Positions 36,557 to 45,724 of a stretch of 64,000 nucleotides of DNA are shown one piece after another. The stretch is from Nitrospira sp. BO4 (GTDB taxonomy: Bacteria; Nitrospirota; Nitrospiria; Nitrospirales; Nitrospiraceae). A program made the translations under genes and the position numbers. The stretch spans positions 62,001 to 126,000 of the forward strand of contig JAMPUU010000006.1 in NCBI GenBank assembly GCA_030144965.1, in the 5' to 3' direction. The notes under the pieces are model-generated. The model was not told where the DNA came from, searched no databases, and was given only the letters and a program-made list of their open reading frames with translations. The first letter of the stretch is position 1, and each line of letters opens with the position of its first letter.

Positions 36557-37399
36557 GTGACCCAAAGCGAGTGGATTTCGATCGACAGCTCGTTTGCGCT
36601 GGATGGATTGAAGTCGCTGATCCTCTTGCTGTTCCTGGTCATCGTCAGAACGTTGGCCGTACGATGGATCGCCAACAACCCGACGCTCACCATGGAGTCC
36701 AAGCGGCGCTGGGTCGTGACGACCCGAAATTCGGTCGTGTTCGCATTTCTCATCGGCCTGGTGATTATCTGGGCGCACGAACTCCAAGCGTTCGCCGTCT
36801 CCATCATCGCCTTGGCGGCCGCGTTAGTGTTGGCGACGAAGGAGTTGATCCTCTGCTGGAGCGGGGCGGCGCTTCGAGTCGGCGGTAAGGTCTATGGTGT
36901 CGGTGATCGGATCCAAATCGCCGGTCACCGCGGAGTGGTCCTCGACCACGACGTATTCGCGACGAAGTTATTGGAGATCGGCCCCGGGCAATCGGCTCAT
37001 TTGTATACCGGTCGCGTGACCGTTTTCCCCAACAGCCTGCTGTTTACCAATCCCTTGATCAAAGAGAACCCACAACAGGAGTATGGCCTCTATACGCTGA
37101 CGGTTCCGATCAAGAGCGACGGCGACTGGCAACGGGCGGAACGAACCCTGCTGGAAGCGGCCAAACACGAATGCGCACCGTTCATGGATGAAGCGGTGCG
37201 GCAGATGAAATTGCTGGAACAGACCAATCTGTTGGAAGCCCCCTCGCCTGAACCACGCATCACGATTCAATTGCCGGAATTCGGCAAGATCCATCTCGTG
37301 CTTCGATTCCCGGCTCCGGATCGAGGACGATCGCGTATCGAACAAGCGATTCTGCATCGGTACCTCTCTCAATCCTTCACGCCATCTTTGCCTGGCTGA
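36557..37399 (+). CDS. Small MscS-family mechanosensitive channel
   Basis: 280 residues from a GTG. Three membrane helices (about 15-35, 55-75, 80-110) with ILCWSGAALRVGGKVYGVGDRIQIAG marking the pore-lining helix and the start of the beta domain, then GRVTVFPNSLLFTNPL. The C-terminal portion carries the alpha/beta vestibule. It would release osmolytes on hypo-osmotic shock. It is nine bases downstream of the lipoprotein gene and probably cotranscribed. Confidence 0.85.
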   Translation: MTQSEWISIDSSFALDGLKSLILLLFLVIVRTLAVRWIANNPTLTMESKRRWVVTTRNSVVFAFLIGLVIIWAHELQAFAVSIIALAAALVLATKELILCWSGAALRVGGKVYGVGDRIQIAGHRGVVLDHDVFATKLLEIGPGQSAHLYTGRVTVFPNSLLFTNPLIKENPQQEYGLYTLTVPIKSDGDWQRAERTLLEAAKHECAPFMDEAVRQMKLLEQTNLLEAPSPEPRITIQLPEFGKIHLVLRFPAPDRGRSRIEQAILHRYLSQSFTPSLPG

Positions 37400-37407
37400 G
37401 AAATGAA

Positions 37408-37447
37408 AGAGGGACTTCCTCGACCGATCGTCGATGGAAGTCCCTCT
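37408..37447. terminator. Bidirectional hairpin between MscS and cytochrome c peroxidase genes
   Basis: Arms AGAGGGACTTCC and GGAAGTCCCTCT pair perfectly over 12 bases around a 16-base loop between two convergent stops. A-rich sequence precedes it, giving a partial U-tract for the minus-strand transcript. Confidence 0.8.
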
Positions 37448-37475
37448 CTATGACTCGCCCGCTACGAATGTCCGA

Positions 37476-38528
37476 TCACTTCGGAAATGATTTCGGCGCA
37501 GAGACGTGTTGCCAGCCTTCGCCGTTGAGCGTCTGGAGAAACTCCAGCAGATCATGCTTTTCTTGATCTGTCAGCTCTAGCGGAATGATGAGGTTGTCCT
37601 GATGGGGATTCTTGACACCACCCTTGTTGTAGAAATCGACGACTTCTTTAAGCGTCTTGAAGCGGCCGTCGTGCATGTACGGAGCGCTTCGAGCGATCTC
37701 ACGCAAGGTCGGGGTTTTAAATGCGCCGAGTTCCTCAGGATTCTGAGTGACCATGTAACGGCCAAGATCTACTGTATTGTCGTCCCATCCGATGCCGAGG
37801 TTGTGAAATTTTTCGTCGGTGAAATTGAACCCGGAGTGGCACTTTGTACAACGTGCCTTTTCACGGAACAGGATGAGGCCTCTCTGAGCGGCTTCTGGGA
37901 TGGCCCCTGTTTCTCCTCCCTGATCGAACCGGTCCGCCGGACTATTCCCGGACAGTACGGTACGCTGGAAACTGGCAATGGCCATGCCCACTCTCTCCGT
38001 CGTGATGGTGTCATCGCCGAAGACTTGCTTGAAGAGTTTCCGATAGCCTGGGATTTTCATCATCTTCGCGTTCATCACATCGTAGTTGGCAAAGCCGTGC
38101 TCGATCGGATTCGTAAACGGACCGACCGATTGAGCTTCCAATGTCGCGGCCCGGCCGTCCCAAAATTGTGCGCTGCTGAACACCCGGTTGAAGGACGCTG
38201 GTGCACTACGACCACCCTTCTGGCCTCGGATGCCGGTAGAGACGCGCTTGCCATCCGTGAACGCGAATTTCGCCATATGACAATTCGCACAGGCGATGGT
38301 GTTGTCCTGCGACAACCGTTTGTCAAAAAACAGCAACCGGCCTAGCTCGACCTTCTCTTTCGTCAAAGGATTCTCCGTCGGAATAACCACAGCAGTCTCT
38401 TCGAGACCGTAAGGAATCTTGAGCGTGTACTCCTCGGCTTGTGCTTCGCTGAAAGAGAATCCCAACAGCAGTCCCAACACCATACACGCACGCACAGCTA
38501 TCGAATTCGTCAGCTTCCGCCTCTTCAT
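37476..38528 (-). CDS. ccpA: Di-haem cytochrome c peroxidase
   Basis: 350 residues from the ATG at 38528, five bases after GGGAGGAG. A signal peptide (VLGLLLGFSFSEAQA) sends it to the periplasm. Haem sites are CANCH at about 80-84 and CTKCH at 227-231, with MauG/CCP signatures RLLFFDKRLSQDNTIAC and LGAFKTPTLREIARSAPYMHDG. It reduces hydrogen peroxide to water using electrons from small cytochromes. It stands next to dps and oxyR, forming a peroxide-defence neighbourhood. Confidence 0.95.
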   Translation of the reverse strand: MKRRKLTNSIAVRACMVLGLLLGFSFSEAQAEEYTLKIPYGLEETAVVIPTENPLTKEKVELGRLLFFDKRLSQDNTIACANCHMAKFAFTDGKRVSTGIRGQKGGRSAPASFNRVFSSAQFWDGRAATLEAQSVGPFTNPIEHGFANYDVMNAKMMKIPGYRKLFKQVFGDDTITTERVGMAIASFQRTVLSGNSPADRFDQGGETGAIPEAAQRGLILFREKARCTKCHSGFNFTDEKFHNLGIGWDDNTVDLGRYMVTQNPEELGAFKTPTLREIARSAPYMHDGRFKTLKEVVDFYNKGGVKNPHQDNLIIPLELTDQEKHDLLEFLQTLNGEGWQHVSAPKSFPK

Positions 38529-38663
38529 CTTTATCTCCTCCCTTCTACATGTCATATCATGTGATTCTTGACTATCTCTGTGAACTCGCCGCTTCATCGT
38601 TCACCACCTCTGGATCCTTCTCAAGCGGATCGCCCGTATGTGGGGACCGCGATCGCCCTCAGG

Positions 38664-39176
38664 TCACTCCAGCAGGCTTCGGAGCATCCAAGCCGTTTTC
38701 TCATGCACCTGCATGCGCTGAGTCAGCAGATCAATCGTCACCTGATCCGATGCCTTTTCAGCCGTGACAAAGACGTTCCGCAACGTTCGCACCAACGCTT
38801 CCTGCCCTTCGACCAGCTGACGAATCATGTCTTCAGCCTTGGGAACAGCGGTCGCTTCGGAGATGGAGGACAGCTTCGAGAATTGCGCGTAGCTTCCCGG
38901 AGCCGGATGCCCGAGCGCCCTGATGCGCTCAGCAACCAGATCCACTGCCAGCGCCAGTTCGTTGTACTGTTGTTCGAACATCAGATGCAGCGTCTGGAAC
39001 ATCGGGCCCGTCACATTCCAATGAAAGTTATGCGTTTTGAGGTACAGCGTATAGGTATCCGCCAGCACTTTCGCCAGCCCTTGAGCGATGGCTTTCCGCT
39101 GTGTCGGTTCGATCCCGAGATCGATCTGGGGGCCATTCCCGGCAATTCTCTTGGCGTTGTTTTCTGATTTCTTCAT
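38664..39176 (-). CDS. dps: Dps-family ferritin-like DNA protection protein
   Basis: 170 residues. The ferroxidase part reads [20 protein letters not shown], with a second helix [23 protein letters not shown]; the Dps dodecamer uses both across a subunit interface. A Lys/Arg N-terminus may bind DNA. It oxidises Fe(II) with peroxide and shields DNA. GGAAGGAAG upstream of the ATG is the ribosome-binding site. Divergent from oxyR across 318 bases. Confidence 0.95.
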   Translation of the reverse strand: MKKSENNAKRIAGNGPQIDLGIEPTQRKAIAQGLAKVLADTYTLYLKTHNFHWNVTGPMFQTLHLMFEQQYNELALAVDLVAERIRALGHPAPGSYAQFSKLSSISEATAVPKAEDMIRQLVEGQEALVRTLRNVFVTAEKASDQVTIDLLTQRMQVHEKTAWMLRSLLE

Positions 39177-39439
39177 GGCTTCCTTCCCCCCGGCCTGGCC
39201 AAATTCGGTGGGTGCCGGCCGATCATTGGGAGGTTGTCATATCATGACTCGTGCCATCGACTCAATGCGCAGCTGAGCGCGGGCCGGTTGTGAAACTGTC
39301 ACTCAGGCTGTGACAGCCATGAATCCGACGATCATCACAACCCATTCTTTTGCAGGACGCCCTCCCTGGTTTGAAACCGGAAGCAGGTTCATTTTTGCTT
39401 GCCTGGGTACAAAGTATCCGACCCTTGGCCATAAGTCCA

Positions 39440-39486
39440 ATTGATATTTTATAAATAGAAGATAAAATCATTTTATATATAGAATG
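39440..39486. promoter_or_regulatory. AT-rich candidate OxyR operator / oxyR promoter
   Basis: A run of about 45 bases of nearly pure A and T lies just before oxyR in otherwise GC-rich DNA. It contains ATAG and ATAT tetramers spaced by seven bases (ATAT, ATAG, AATC, ATAT), loosely like the OxyR pattern ATAG-N7-CTAT-N7. It is also suitable for a -10 region. The remaining part of the dps-oxyR gap shows nothing further. Confidence 0.4.
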
Positions 39487-39494
39487 GGCTGGAG

Positions 39495-40403
39495 ATGACC
39501 CTGACGGAATTGCAGTACATCGTTGCCGTGGCTCAGGAGCGCCATTTCGGGCGTGCCGCCGAGCGTGTGTCCGTGACTCAACCGGCTCTGAGCCTCGCGA
39601 TCAAGAAGCTGGAGGAAGAGTTAGGCACGACGATTTTCGAGCGGCGCCGGGACCGCATTCAACTGACATCGCTCGGAGAGCAAATCGTCCATCAGGCTCA
39701 GCGAGTCCTGGAAGAAGTGGAGCGGATCAAGATTCTGGCGGCGCAAGGCAAAGACCAATTGAATGGGCTGTTGCGGTTCGGCGTCATTGCGACCGTCGGG
39801 CCTTATATTCTTCCGGATCTGGTTCCGTTGCTGAACGCTCGCGCCCCGAAAATGCCGCTGGAATTGGAAGAAAACCTTACACAGAACTTGGCCGGGATGC
39901 TGAAGAGTGGAAAGCTGGACGTGATCATGATCGCGTTGCCTTTCGACGAGCCGGCGATTCTCACGACTGCCTTGTACGATGAACCGTTCAAGGTGTTGGT
40001 TCCAGTCGGACACCCGTGGCAGAAGAAGAAACTCCTCGATTCCCGCCAGCTGAGTTCCGAGAAGGTCCTTCTTCCTCATGCAGGACATTGTTTCCGGCAA
40101 CAAGTTCTCGAGGCGTGTCCGGAACTCAGTCGATCCGATACCGAGGGGTGGCAGGGGAATTCTCTCGAAACCATCCGGCAGATGGTAGCCTCAGGGCTGG
40201 GCATCACCGTACTGCCCTGCAGCGCCTTGACGCCAAAGTACGAGAACAAACGCTTGCTGGCAATCAAGCTGGCTGACCCAGTCCCCGGTCGTCGAATCGG
40301 ACTTGCATGGCGACGCGGCTTCACGAGGCCCGAAGTCATCCAGGTCATTCGGGACGCCGTTCATGAGCTCAAGGTGCCGGGGCTCCGCATGATCGCTGGC
40401 TGA
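39495..40403 (+). CDS. oxyR: LysR-family peroxide sensor OxyR
   Basis: 302 residues. The N-terminal winged helix-turn-helix includes RHFGRAAERVSVTQPALSLAIKKLEEELG. The regulatory domain keeps both redox cysteines, C199 and C208, in AGHCFRQQVLEACPE, at the same residue numbers as in Escherichia coli OxyR, so hydrogen-peroxide sensing by disulfide formation is likely. The divergent dps and nearby ccpA are probable targets. The GGAG lies directly against the ATG, an unusual spacing. Confidence 0.94.
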   Translation: MTLTELQYIVAVAQERHFGRAAERVSVTQPALSLAIKKLEEELGTTIFERRRDRIQLTSLGEQIVHQAQRVLEEVERIKILAAQGKDQLNGLLRFGVIATVGPYILPDLVPLLNARAPKMPLELEENLTQNLAGMLKSGKLDVIMIALPFDEPAILTTALYDEPFKVLVPVGHPWQKKKLLDSRQLSSEKVLLPHAGHCFRQQVLEACPELSRSDTEGWQGNSLETIRQMVASGLGITVLPCSALTPKYENKRLLAIKLADPVPGRRIGLAWRRGFTRPEVIQVIRDAVHELKVPGLRMIAG

Positions 40404-40508
40404 CCCAAAAACCGCCCGCCATAAATCTCGAAGCGCCTCTTTCCGCACGCTTGTTGCCTCCCAGGGCTTTTGTTAGGATGCGTTGCTTCACTTTGGAGCA
40501 CGCGTGAG

Positions 40509-41282
40509 ATGAAAATCGCGACATTCAACGTCAATTCATTGCGCAAACGTTTGCCGATCGTGCTCGAGTGGCTCGATCGGCATAAACCGGATGTCCTATG
40601 CCTTCAAGAAACCAAAGTCCAGGACAGCGAGTTTCCATTGCTCGCCTTGGCGCCCAGCGGATATGAGACGATCTTTCGGGGGATGAAGGCGTATAACGGT
40701 GTGGCGGTCCTGAGCAGAAAAAAACCGGACGCTGTCTCGTATGGATTCGACGATGGAGGAGACTTGGATGAGGCTCGCTTGCTGAGCGTCATCGTCGATG
40801 GAATTCCCATCGTCAACACCTACGTGCCGCAAGGGTTCGAAATCGATTCGCCGAAGTATGCCTACAAATTAGCCTGGTATGAACGATTATGGAACTACTT
40901 CGACAAACATCTGTCGCCGCAGGCTCCGGCTATTTGGTGTGGGGATATGAATGTGGCTCCACGGCCTATGGACGTTCACAGTCCGGAGAAGCATCTGAAA
41001 CATGTCTGCTACCATGAGGCCGCCCGCAAAGCCTATGAACAAACGGTGGCATGGGGATTTCAGGATGTCTTTGTGAAGCTCTACCCGACTCGTCAACAAT
41101 ATACGTTTTGGGACTACCGTGCGCCGAGTTCGCTGGCAGCCAACAAGGGATGGCGCATCGATCATATCATGGCGACGGCACCACTCGCGGAAAAGTGCGT
41201 CAAGGCGGATGTGGACGTCGAGCCGCGGCGAGCGAAAGAGTCTTCAGACCATACCTTTGTGTGGGCAGAATTTTCGGTCTGA
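40509..41282 (+). CDS. xth: Exodeoxyribonuclease III
   Basis: 257 residues from the ATG at 40509. ExoIII signatures: MKIATFNVNSLRKRLP, LCLQETKV with the metal Glu, VNTYVPQG, WCGDMNVAP, WRIDHIMATAPL and SSDHTFVWAEF. It removes 3' blocking groups and cleaves at abasic sites, fitting the oxidative-stress neighbourhood. It follows oxyR by about 105 bases on the same strand. Confidence 0.96.
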   Translation: MKIATFNVNSLRKRLPIVLEWLDRHKPDVLCLQETKVQDSEFPLLALAPSGYETIFRGMKAYNGVAVLSRKKPDAVSYGFDDGGDLDEARLLSVIVDGIPIVNTYVPQGFEIDSPKYAYKLAWYERLWNYFDKHLSPQAPAIWCGDMNVAPRPMDVHSPEKHLKHVCYHEAARKAYEQTVAWGFQDVFVKLYPTRQQYTFWDYRAPSSLAANKGWRIDHIMATAPLAEKCVKADVDVEPRRAKESSDHTFVWAEFSV

Positions 41283-41355
41283 CTGCGTACGCGACGCCCA
41301 CTCCAACCAAGCGGATGCATGCAGCTGTGTGCATCGTGCCAAAGAGGAGCTTTTT

Positions 41356-41511
41356 CTAGGCTGCCTTCGCTCGCACGTGGTTGCTGCGATTCTGTTCAAT
41401 CAATGGGTCGATGATCAGACCGCAATTAAGACAACGCAGAATGATCGTGCTCGACGACACCGCCGGTTGCCGCTCTTGGATCATCAGGCCTTTGCACTTT
41501 TGACACGTCAT
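41356..41511 (-). CDS. 51-residue two-CxxC zinc-ribbon protein (tandem copy 1)
   Basis: Begins MTCQKCKGLMIQE and has a second knuckle CLNCG, followed by a short tail. AAGGAGGG stands eight bases before the ATG. It is a close paralogue of the next upstream mini-gene at 41596-41769 (same order MTC.KCKG..VQERQP or similar, I.LRC.NCGL..DPLIE). The two cysteine pairs should bind one zinc. Function unknown; related in style to the 81-residue protein at 59595-59840. Confidence 0.8.
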   Translation of the reverse strand: MTCQKCKGLMIQERQPAVSSSTIILRCLNCGLIIDPLIEQNRSNHVRAKAA

Positions 41512-41595
41512 TGGCATCCCTCCTTGCCGTTATGAATCTCGAGGGTGTTGTAGCATCCAAAGATTAACGTTGTGTTAACAGCTAGTTAGAATACG

Positions 41596-41769
41596 CTAAT
41601 ATCGGCGCTCTTCCTCCAGTCTGTTTTTACTCAGGACATGATTGCCGCAATGTTTCTCAATCAATGGGTCGAGGAGCAATCCGCAATTGCGACACCGCAG
41701 GATGATTGTATTGGACGATCCCGATGGTCGCTCTTGAACCATGAATCCTTTGCATTTTCGACAGGTCAT
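41596..41769 (-). CDS. 57-residue two-CxxC zinc-ribbon protein (tandem copy 2)
   Basis: Begins MTCRKCKGFMVQERPS with a second knuckle CRNCGLLLDPLIE, then a charged C-terminus. AGAGGGGA precedes the ATG. Roughly 60% identical by eye to the 51-residue protein downstream, showing a tandem duplication. It starts 26 bases after the MscK-like gene stop on the same strand. Confidence 0.8.
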   Translation of the reverse strand: MTCRKCKGFMVQERPSGSSNTIILRCRNCGLLLDPLIEKHCGNHVLSKNRLEEERRY

Positions 41770-41795
41770 TCGTGTCCCCTCTTATTGATATTCAA

Positions 41796-44114
41796 TTAGG
41801 CTGCCGGCAAGACTTTCAGCCCGCCTTCCGAAAATTTTTGCTCGATTGCAAAGCGTAACTCGCTGGCAATCCCATTCGGATCTATCTCGGGGGCAATTTC
41901 GAGCCAGTAATTCATTGTAAAGACGCGGGCTTGCGACCCAAACTCATCCAGAAGCACTTGCGGTGGAGGCTGTTTCATGACTTGGGGGTGCTGCAAAGCA
42001 AGGGCGGAGAGCAGATCCGACACCTGCTGAGCGGCAATGCCGTATGGGACACCGAGGCGAAGGGAAAATCGGCCCACCCGACTGGAATAATTCCAATTGG
42101 TGAGATACTTCTCGAGGAAACTGCTGTTCGGAATCAACGTCTCCGTTCCTTTGACGTCTCTGACAGTGGACGAACGAAGGCCGATCGACGTCACTCGACC
42201 TCGAATGTTATCGACTTCAATGAGATCGCCCACTCGCAACGGCCGTTCGATTAAAACCAGAATGCCGCTGATGACGTTTTTGAGGAGCGTCTGTGCTCCG
42301 AATCCCACGCCGATGGCAAAAGCACCCCCTAGAAATGCGAAGATCGTCAATGGAATCTTGACCCATGTGAAGCTCAACACAATCAAAAACGTAACGAGCA
42401 ATGCCTGGCTCCATTGGCGCATGAGATTGGCGACATCCTGCGCCATGCCGAATTTCGTCGCGGCCAATCGACCGATGGCCTGTGCCACATAGACGCAGAC
42501 AACATAGCCGATCAAAAAGATTGCCAGCGCCGTCAGCCCTTTCCCGACTGTCACACTGCGGTAGCCGGTCATCGTCTTGCCGTCGACGTCAATCGTATCC
42601 TCCGCTGAGAAAAGCTCGTACGTCCATGCGTCCTTCATCACGCTTCCGCTGCGGGCGAGCCATTCTTCAAGGCGATCGAACAGCGGTAATTCCCTCTGTT
42701 GCTGCTTGAATTCAGTTCGCCACCGTTCCATGAACCTCGCCGCTTCATCCATTCGGTGCAAGGCGCGCGTATAGGCTTCCTGCCGCTCGTGGAATGCGCG
42801 CAGCAGGTCTTGCAGTGTCGCACGTTGCGGCGCCGGCGAATGGCGCACCCGATTCTCCAGCTCGCTGATCTGTCCGGATACAATCCCACCCTGCTGGCGT
42901 AAATAATTCCGGGAAGCGTGAAAATTGTCGAAGAGCGGCATGACCCGTGTGTAGGCTTCCCGTGCTTTCCCTGGCTCGGACGTATGGGCGATGACGAAAC
43001 GGCTCTCCCACAGCTGGCGCTCTCCGGCCACGACGTTCATCGATTGCTGCAAGAGGTCAGCCTCTGTCAGGAGATTGTCCATTCGGGCCTGCGCGAGCTC
43101 GACCCCCGCCTTCGCACGAGACAGCGCCGGCGTCTCCTCCGTTGAAGCCTTTCCTGCTTGTTTCCGGCGAAGAAGATCCAGTCGACGCTCGGCATCCTGC
43201 ACGGCCTGAGACTGCCGCTGACGCTCATTGAATGTCTCTTCCAGCTTTTCTTCCAATCGCAGACGTTCTTTATCCGAGCGGCTTCTGATCTGGGCAAGAT
43301 CTGCTTCGCTGAACACGACATGAGCGGAGACTGCGTCAAGCCGCCGCTGCTCGAACGCGAGCCGCGCTTTCGTGCCATCCAGCTCTTCTTCAACCCGCTT
43401 CCTTGAGAGCTGCGCCACTTCAAGGAGAACGGAAGCAGCCTGAGCGTGTAGAACGGCTAGCCCGTGAAGGCGGCGTTCCCGATCTACCTGTGCAGGATCT
43501 TTCGCTGCTTCCAATCGTTCCGACGCCTGCCGCAGCCGCTCCTCAGCCGTTGCCAGCGCTTCGCGCGCCTGTTCAAATCGCAATGTGAGCAACTCCCGTT
43601 GAGACTGCAAACCCTCTACAGCTAATTCGAGGGAATACACGGCGTCCCACGACTGATCTGCAAGGAAAACCGAATAAGGCGGCGGTTCTGGAAGGCCTTT
43701 CCATTCATCGGCGCTGCGGAGGGTATCGGTACGGCGCTGACGCGCTTCAGTAAGCCGCTGAAGATCACTCACTTGCTCGTCATACCCGCGCACGATTTGC
43801 TCCAGTAGCGCCTGCCGTTCCAGCTGCTCCTCTTGAAGAGCGCCGACAGCCCTCTTGGATGAAAGAGATGCCCGTATGGCGTTCAGTTCCGTTTGTGCTT
43901 CTTTGCGTCGATCGCCGAGGAGCGTAAGGTTGATTCCGCTGGGCATAGTCCCGCTGTCTTGATTTCCACTTCCATGGGAATCGGACACAGTGGTATTGGG
44001 CTCAGCGGCATGAACGAATTGCTCGAAGGGTCGATCGAATCCCTCCAAGGCGAATGCGAGGATCAAAAGAAGTTGAAGCCTGACGGTTGGAAATCCGATA
44101 GAGATCGACACCAA
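41796..44114 (-). CDS. Large MscS-family channel with long periplasmic coiled coil (MscK-like)
   Basis: 772 residues. A signal peptide and about 450 residues of Glu/Arg/Gln-rich coiled coil (for example ERLRQASERLEAAKDPAQVD) precede two or three membrane helices (from about 505) and the MscS core: ISGILVLIERPLRVGDLIEVDNI, GRVTSIGLRSSTVRD and LIPNSSFLEKYLTNW. This layout resembles MscK/MscM channels without the full eleven helices. It gates on membrane tension. The 275-base gap upstream, shared with a divergent flavoprotein gene, would hold both promoters. Confidence 0.88.
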   Translation of the reverse strand: MVSISIGFPTVRLQLLLILAFALEGFDRPFEQFVHAAEPNTTVSDSHGSGNQDSGTMPSGINLTLLGDRRKEAQTELNAIRASLSSKRAVGALQEEQLERQALLEQIVRGYDEQVSDLQRLTEARQRRTDTLRSADEWKGLPEPPPYSVFLADQSWDAVYSLELAVEGLQSQRELLTLRFEQAREALATAEERLRQASERLEAAKDPAQVDRERRLHGLAVLHAQAASVLLEVAQLSRKRVEEELDGTKARLAFEQRRLDAVSAHVVFSEADLAQIRSRSDKERLRLEEKLEETFNERQRQSQAVQDAERRLDLLRRKQAGKASTEETPALSRAKAGVELAQARMDNLLTEADLLQQSMNVVAGERQLWESRFVIAHTSEPGKAREAYTRVMPLFDNFHASRNYLRQQGGIVSGQISELENRVRHSPAPQRATLQDLLRAFHERQEAYTRALHRMDEAARFMERWRTEFKQQQRELPLFDRLEEWLARSGSVMKDAWTYELFSAEDTIDVDGKTMTGYRSVTVGKGLTALAIFLIGYVVCVYVAQAIGRLAATKFGMAQDVANLMRQWSQALLVTFLIVLSFTWVKIPLTIFAFLGGAFAIGVGFGAQTLLKNVISGILVLIERPLRVGDLIEVDNIRGRVTSIGLRSSTVRDVKGTETLIPNSSFLEKYLTNWNYSSRVGRFSLRLGVPYGIAAQQVSDLLSALALQHPQVMKQPPPQVLLDEFGSQARVFTMNYWLEIAPEIDPNGIASELRFAIEQKFSEGGLKVLPAA

Positions 44115-44389
44115 CTATACCTCGAATCGTGGTAAGAGCTTCCGACAAGACTCAGCGCGTAGGCACGCGGGATTCGACCTATGATCATGTGTAAGCGTTT
44201 GAGTCACAGAATGCTTTGCGATACGCAACTGTTCACTTTAGGGACCCATTCCCCCAATCGCCTACTAGGCAATCCACTAGTTCGGCTGGAATAACCCTGC
44301 TAGATAGTACCCGGGAGAGAGAAGCGCGCATGGGATGGGAGAAGTAGAAGAACATCTGCGATGGGAATTCTCTGAGCACGAAGGATGCG

Positions 44390-45670
44390 ATGACCGATGA
44401 CGTCGTGAGCATTGCCGTGGTGGGAGCCGGCGCAGCCGGGCTGACCGCTGCTATCGCTGCGGCGGAAACCCTGACAAAGGCAGGGCATTCAGGACAGGTT
44501 CTCCTGCTGGATGGCGCCAAACAAATAGGCGCCAAGATTCTGATATCAGGCGGCGGACGCTGCAACGTCACGCATGATGTCGTGACGCCAAGGGATTTTT
44601 TCGGCAATCGTCACGTGATCAGAAATATTCTTGCGAGCTTCTCCGTTGAACGAACCATCGCCTGGTTTGCGTCGCTGGGTGTTGCATTGAAACGTGAACC
44701 GACGGGCAAGTTGTTTCCCACGACCGACAAGGCGCGCACCGTACTCCATGCATTGCTCGAGCGTTCCCGCCACACCGGTGTCACAATATGTCCGGACCAT
44801 CGTGTGAGTGACATATCTTGGGCAAACTCAGAATTTCTAGTGGATCATAGCCGTGGTTCAATACGCGCGGAGCGGGTCATCTTCGCCACCGGCGGCCAGT
44901 CCTTGCCGAGAACGGGAAGCGATGGATTCGGGTATCGGCTGGTTCGATCCCTCGGCCATCGGGTGACGCCGACAGTCGCGGCCTTAGTCCCTCTGGTCCT
45001 GGATCATTCCATTTTTCATGCGGCGCTCTCAGGCTTGTCGCATGACGTGGAGTTGATCACTCTGGTGAATGGTCGAGAAGTGGATCGGCGCATAGGGAGC
45101 CTACTCTGGACTCATTTCGGGATCAGCGGGCCCGTGGTGATGGACGCCAGCCGGTTCTGGGTGCTGGCGACATCTCAAGGCATGCCCGTAGATCTCTATG
45201 CCAACTTCGCGCCGAGTCGCACAGCTGAGGAGTTGAAGGCTTGGTTGGCCGCTCAGGCAACGGACCATCCAAAGCGTTCCTTGGTCCGAACCATGGCGTT
45301 GCTGGTTCCGGAGCGATTCGCCTATTCACTCTGCCACCACTGCTCTTGCGACCCGCTGAAAGCTGCGGCTCAGGTCTCACGCGTCGATCGGCATCGATTA
45401 CTGAATGCCCTGACCCGGTTTCGATTTCCGATTGAGCGAGACCGAGGATGGAACTTTGCTGAAGTCACGGCCGGCGGGGTGCCATTGGATGAAATCGACT
45501 ATCGGAGCATGGAATCGAAGCTGGTTTCTGGACTCTACCTTGCCGGGGAGATCCTCGATTGCGACGGCCGCATCGGCGGGTTCAATTTTCAATGGGCGTG
45601 GACGACAGGATGGCTGGCTGGACAGTCGGCGGCGAGGAGTCTGCTTACTGCAAAGATCCCCTCGCCCTGA
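44390..45670 (+). CDS. HI0933/YhiN-family FAD-dependent oxidoreductase
   Basis: 426 residues. FAD-binding VVGAGAAGLTAAIAAAE at the N-terminus and the family signature ISGGGRCNVTH near 62. VIFATGGQSLPRTGSDGFGY and GGVPLDEIDYRSMESKLVSGLYLAGEILD complete the pattern. The family (HI0933-like, formerly aminoacetone oxidase) has uncertain substrates. No obvious operon partner. Confidence 0.92.
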   Translation: MTDDVVSIAVVGAGAAGLTAAIAAAETLTKAGHSGQVLLLDGAKQIGAKILISGGGRCNVTHDVVTPRDFFGNRHVIRNILASFSVERTIAWFASLGVALKREPTGKLFPTTDKARTVLHALLERSRHTGVTICPDHRVSDISWANSEFLVDHSRGSIRAERVIFATGGQSLPRTGSDGFGYRLVRSLGHRVTPTVAALVPLVLDHSIFHAALSGLSHDVELITLVNGREVDRRIGSLLWTHFGISGPVVMDASRFWVLATSQGMPVDLYANFAPSRTAEELKAWLAAQATDHPKRSLVRTMALLVPERFAYSLCHHCSCDPLKAAAQVSRVDRHRLLNALTRFRFPIERDRGWNFAEVTAGGVPLDEIDYRSMESKLVSGLYLAGEILDCDGRIGGFNFQWAWTTGWLAGQSAARSLLTAKIPSP

Positions 45671-45724
45671 CCGTGATTGACAAGTCGATTCGCACAGTTG
45701 ACGCCGGTTCTCCGGAGTTGAAGG

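Noticed and set aside
36445-36888. 147-codon plus-strand ORF across the lipoprotein/MscS boundary
   Set aside because: It overlaps two convincing genes in another frame and has no family signature.
39440-39486. Perfect OxyR operator
   Set aside because: Only a loose match to the spaced tetramer pattern; kept as a low-confidence regulatory candidate.
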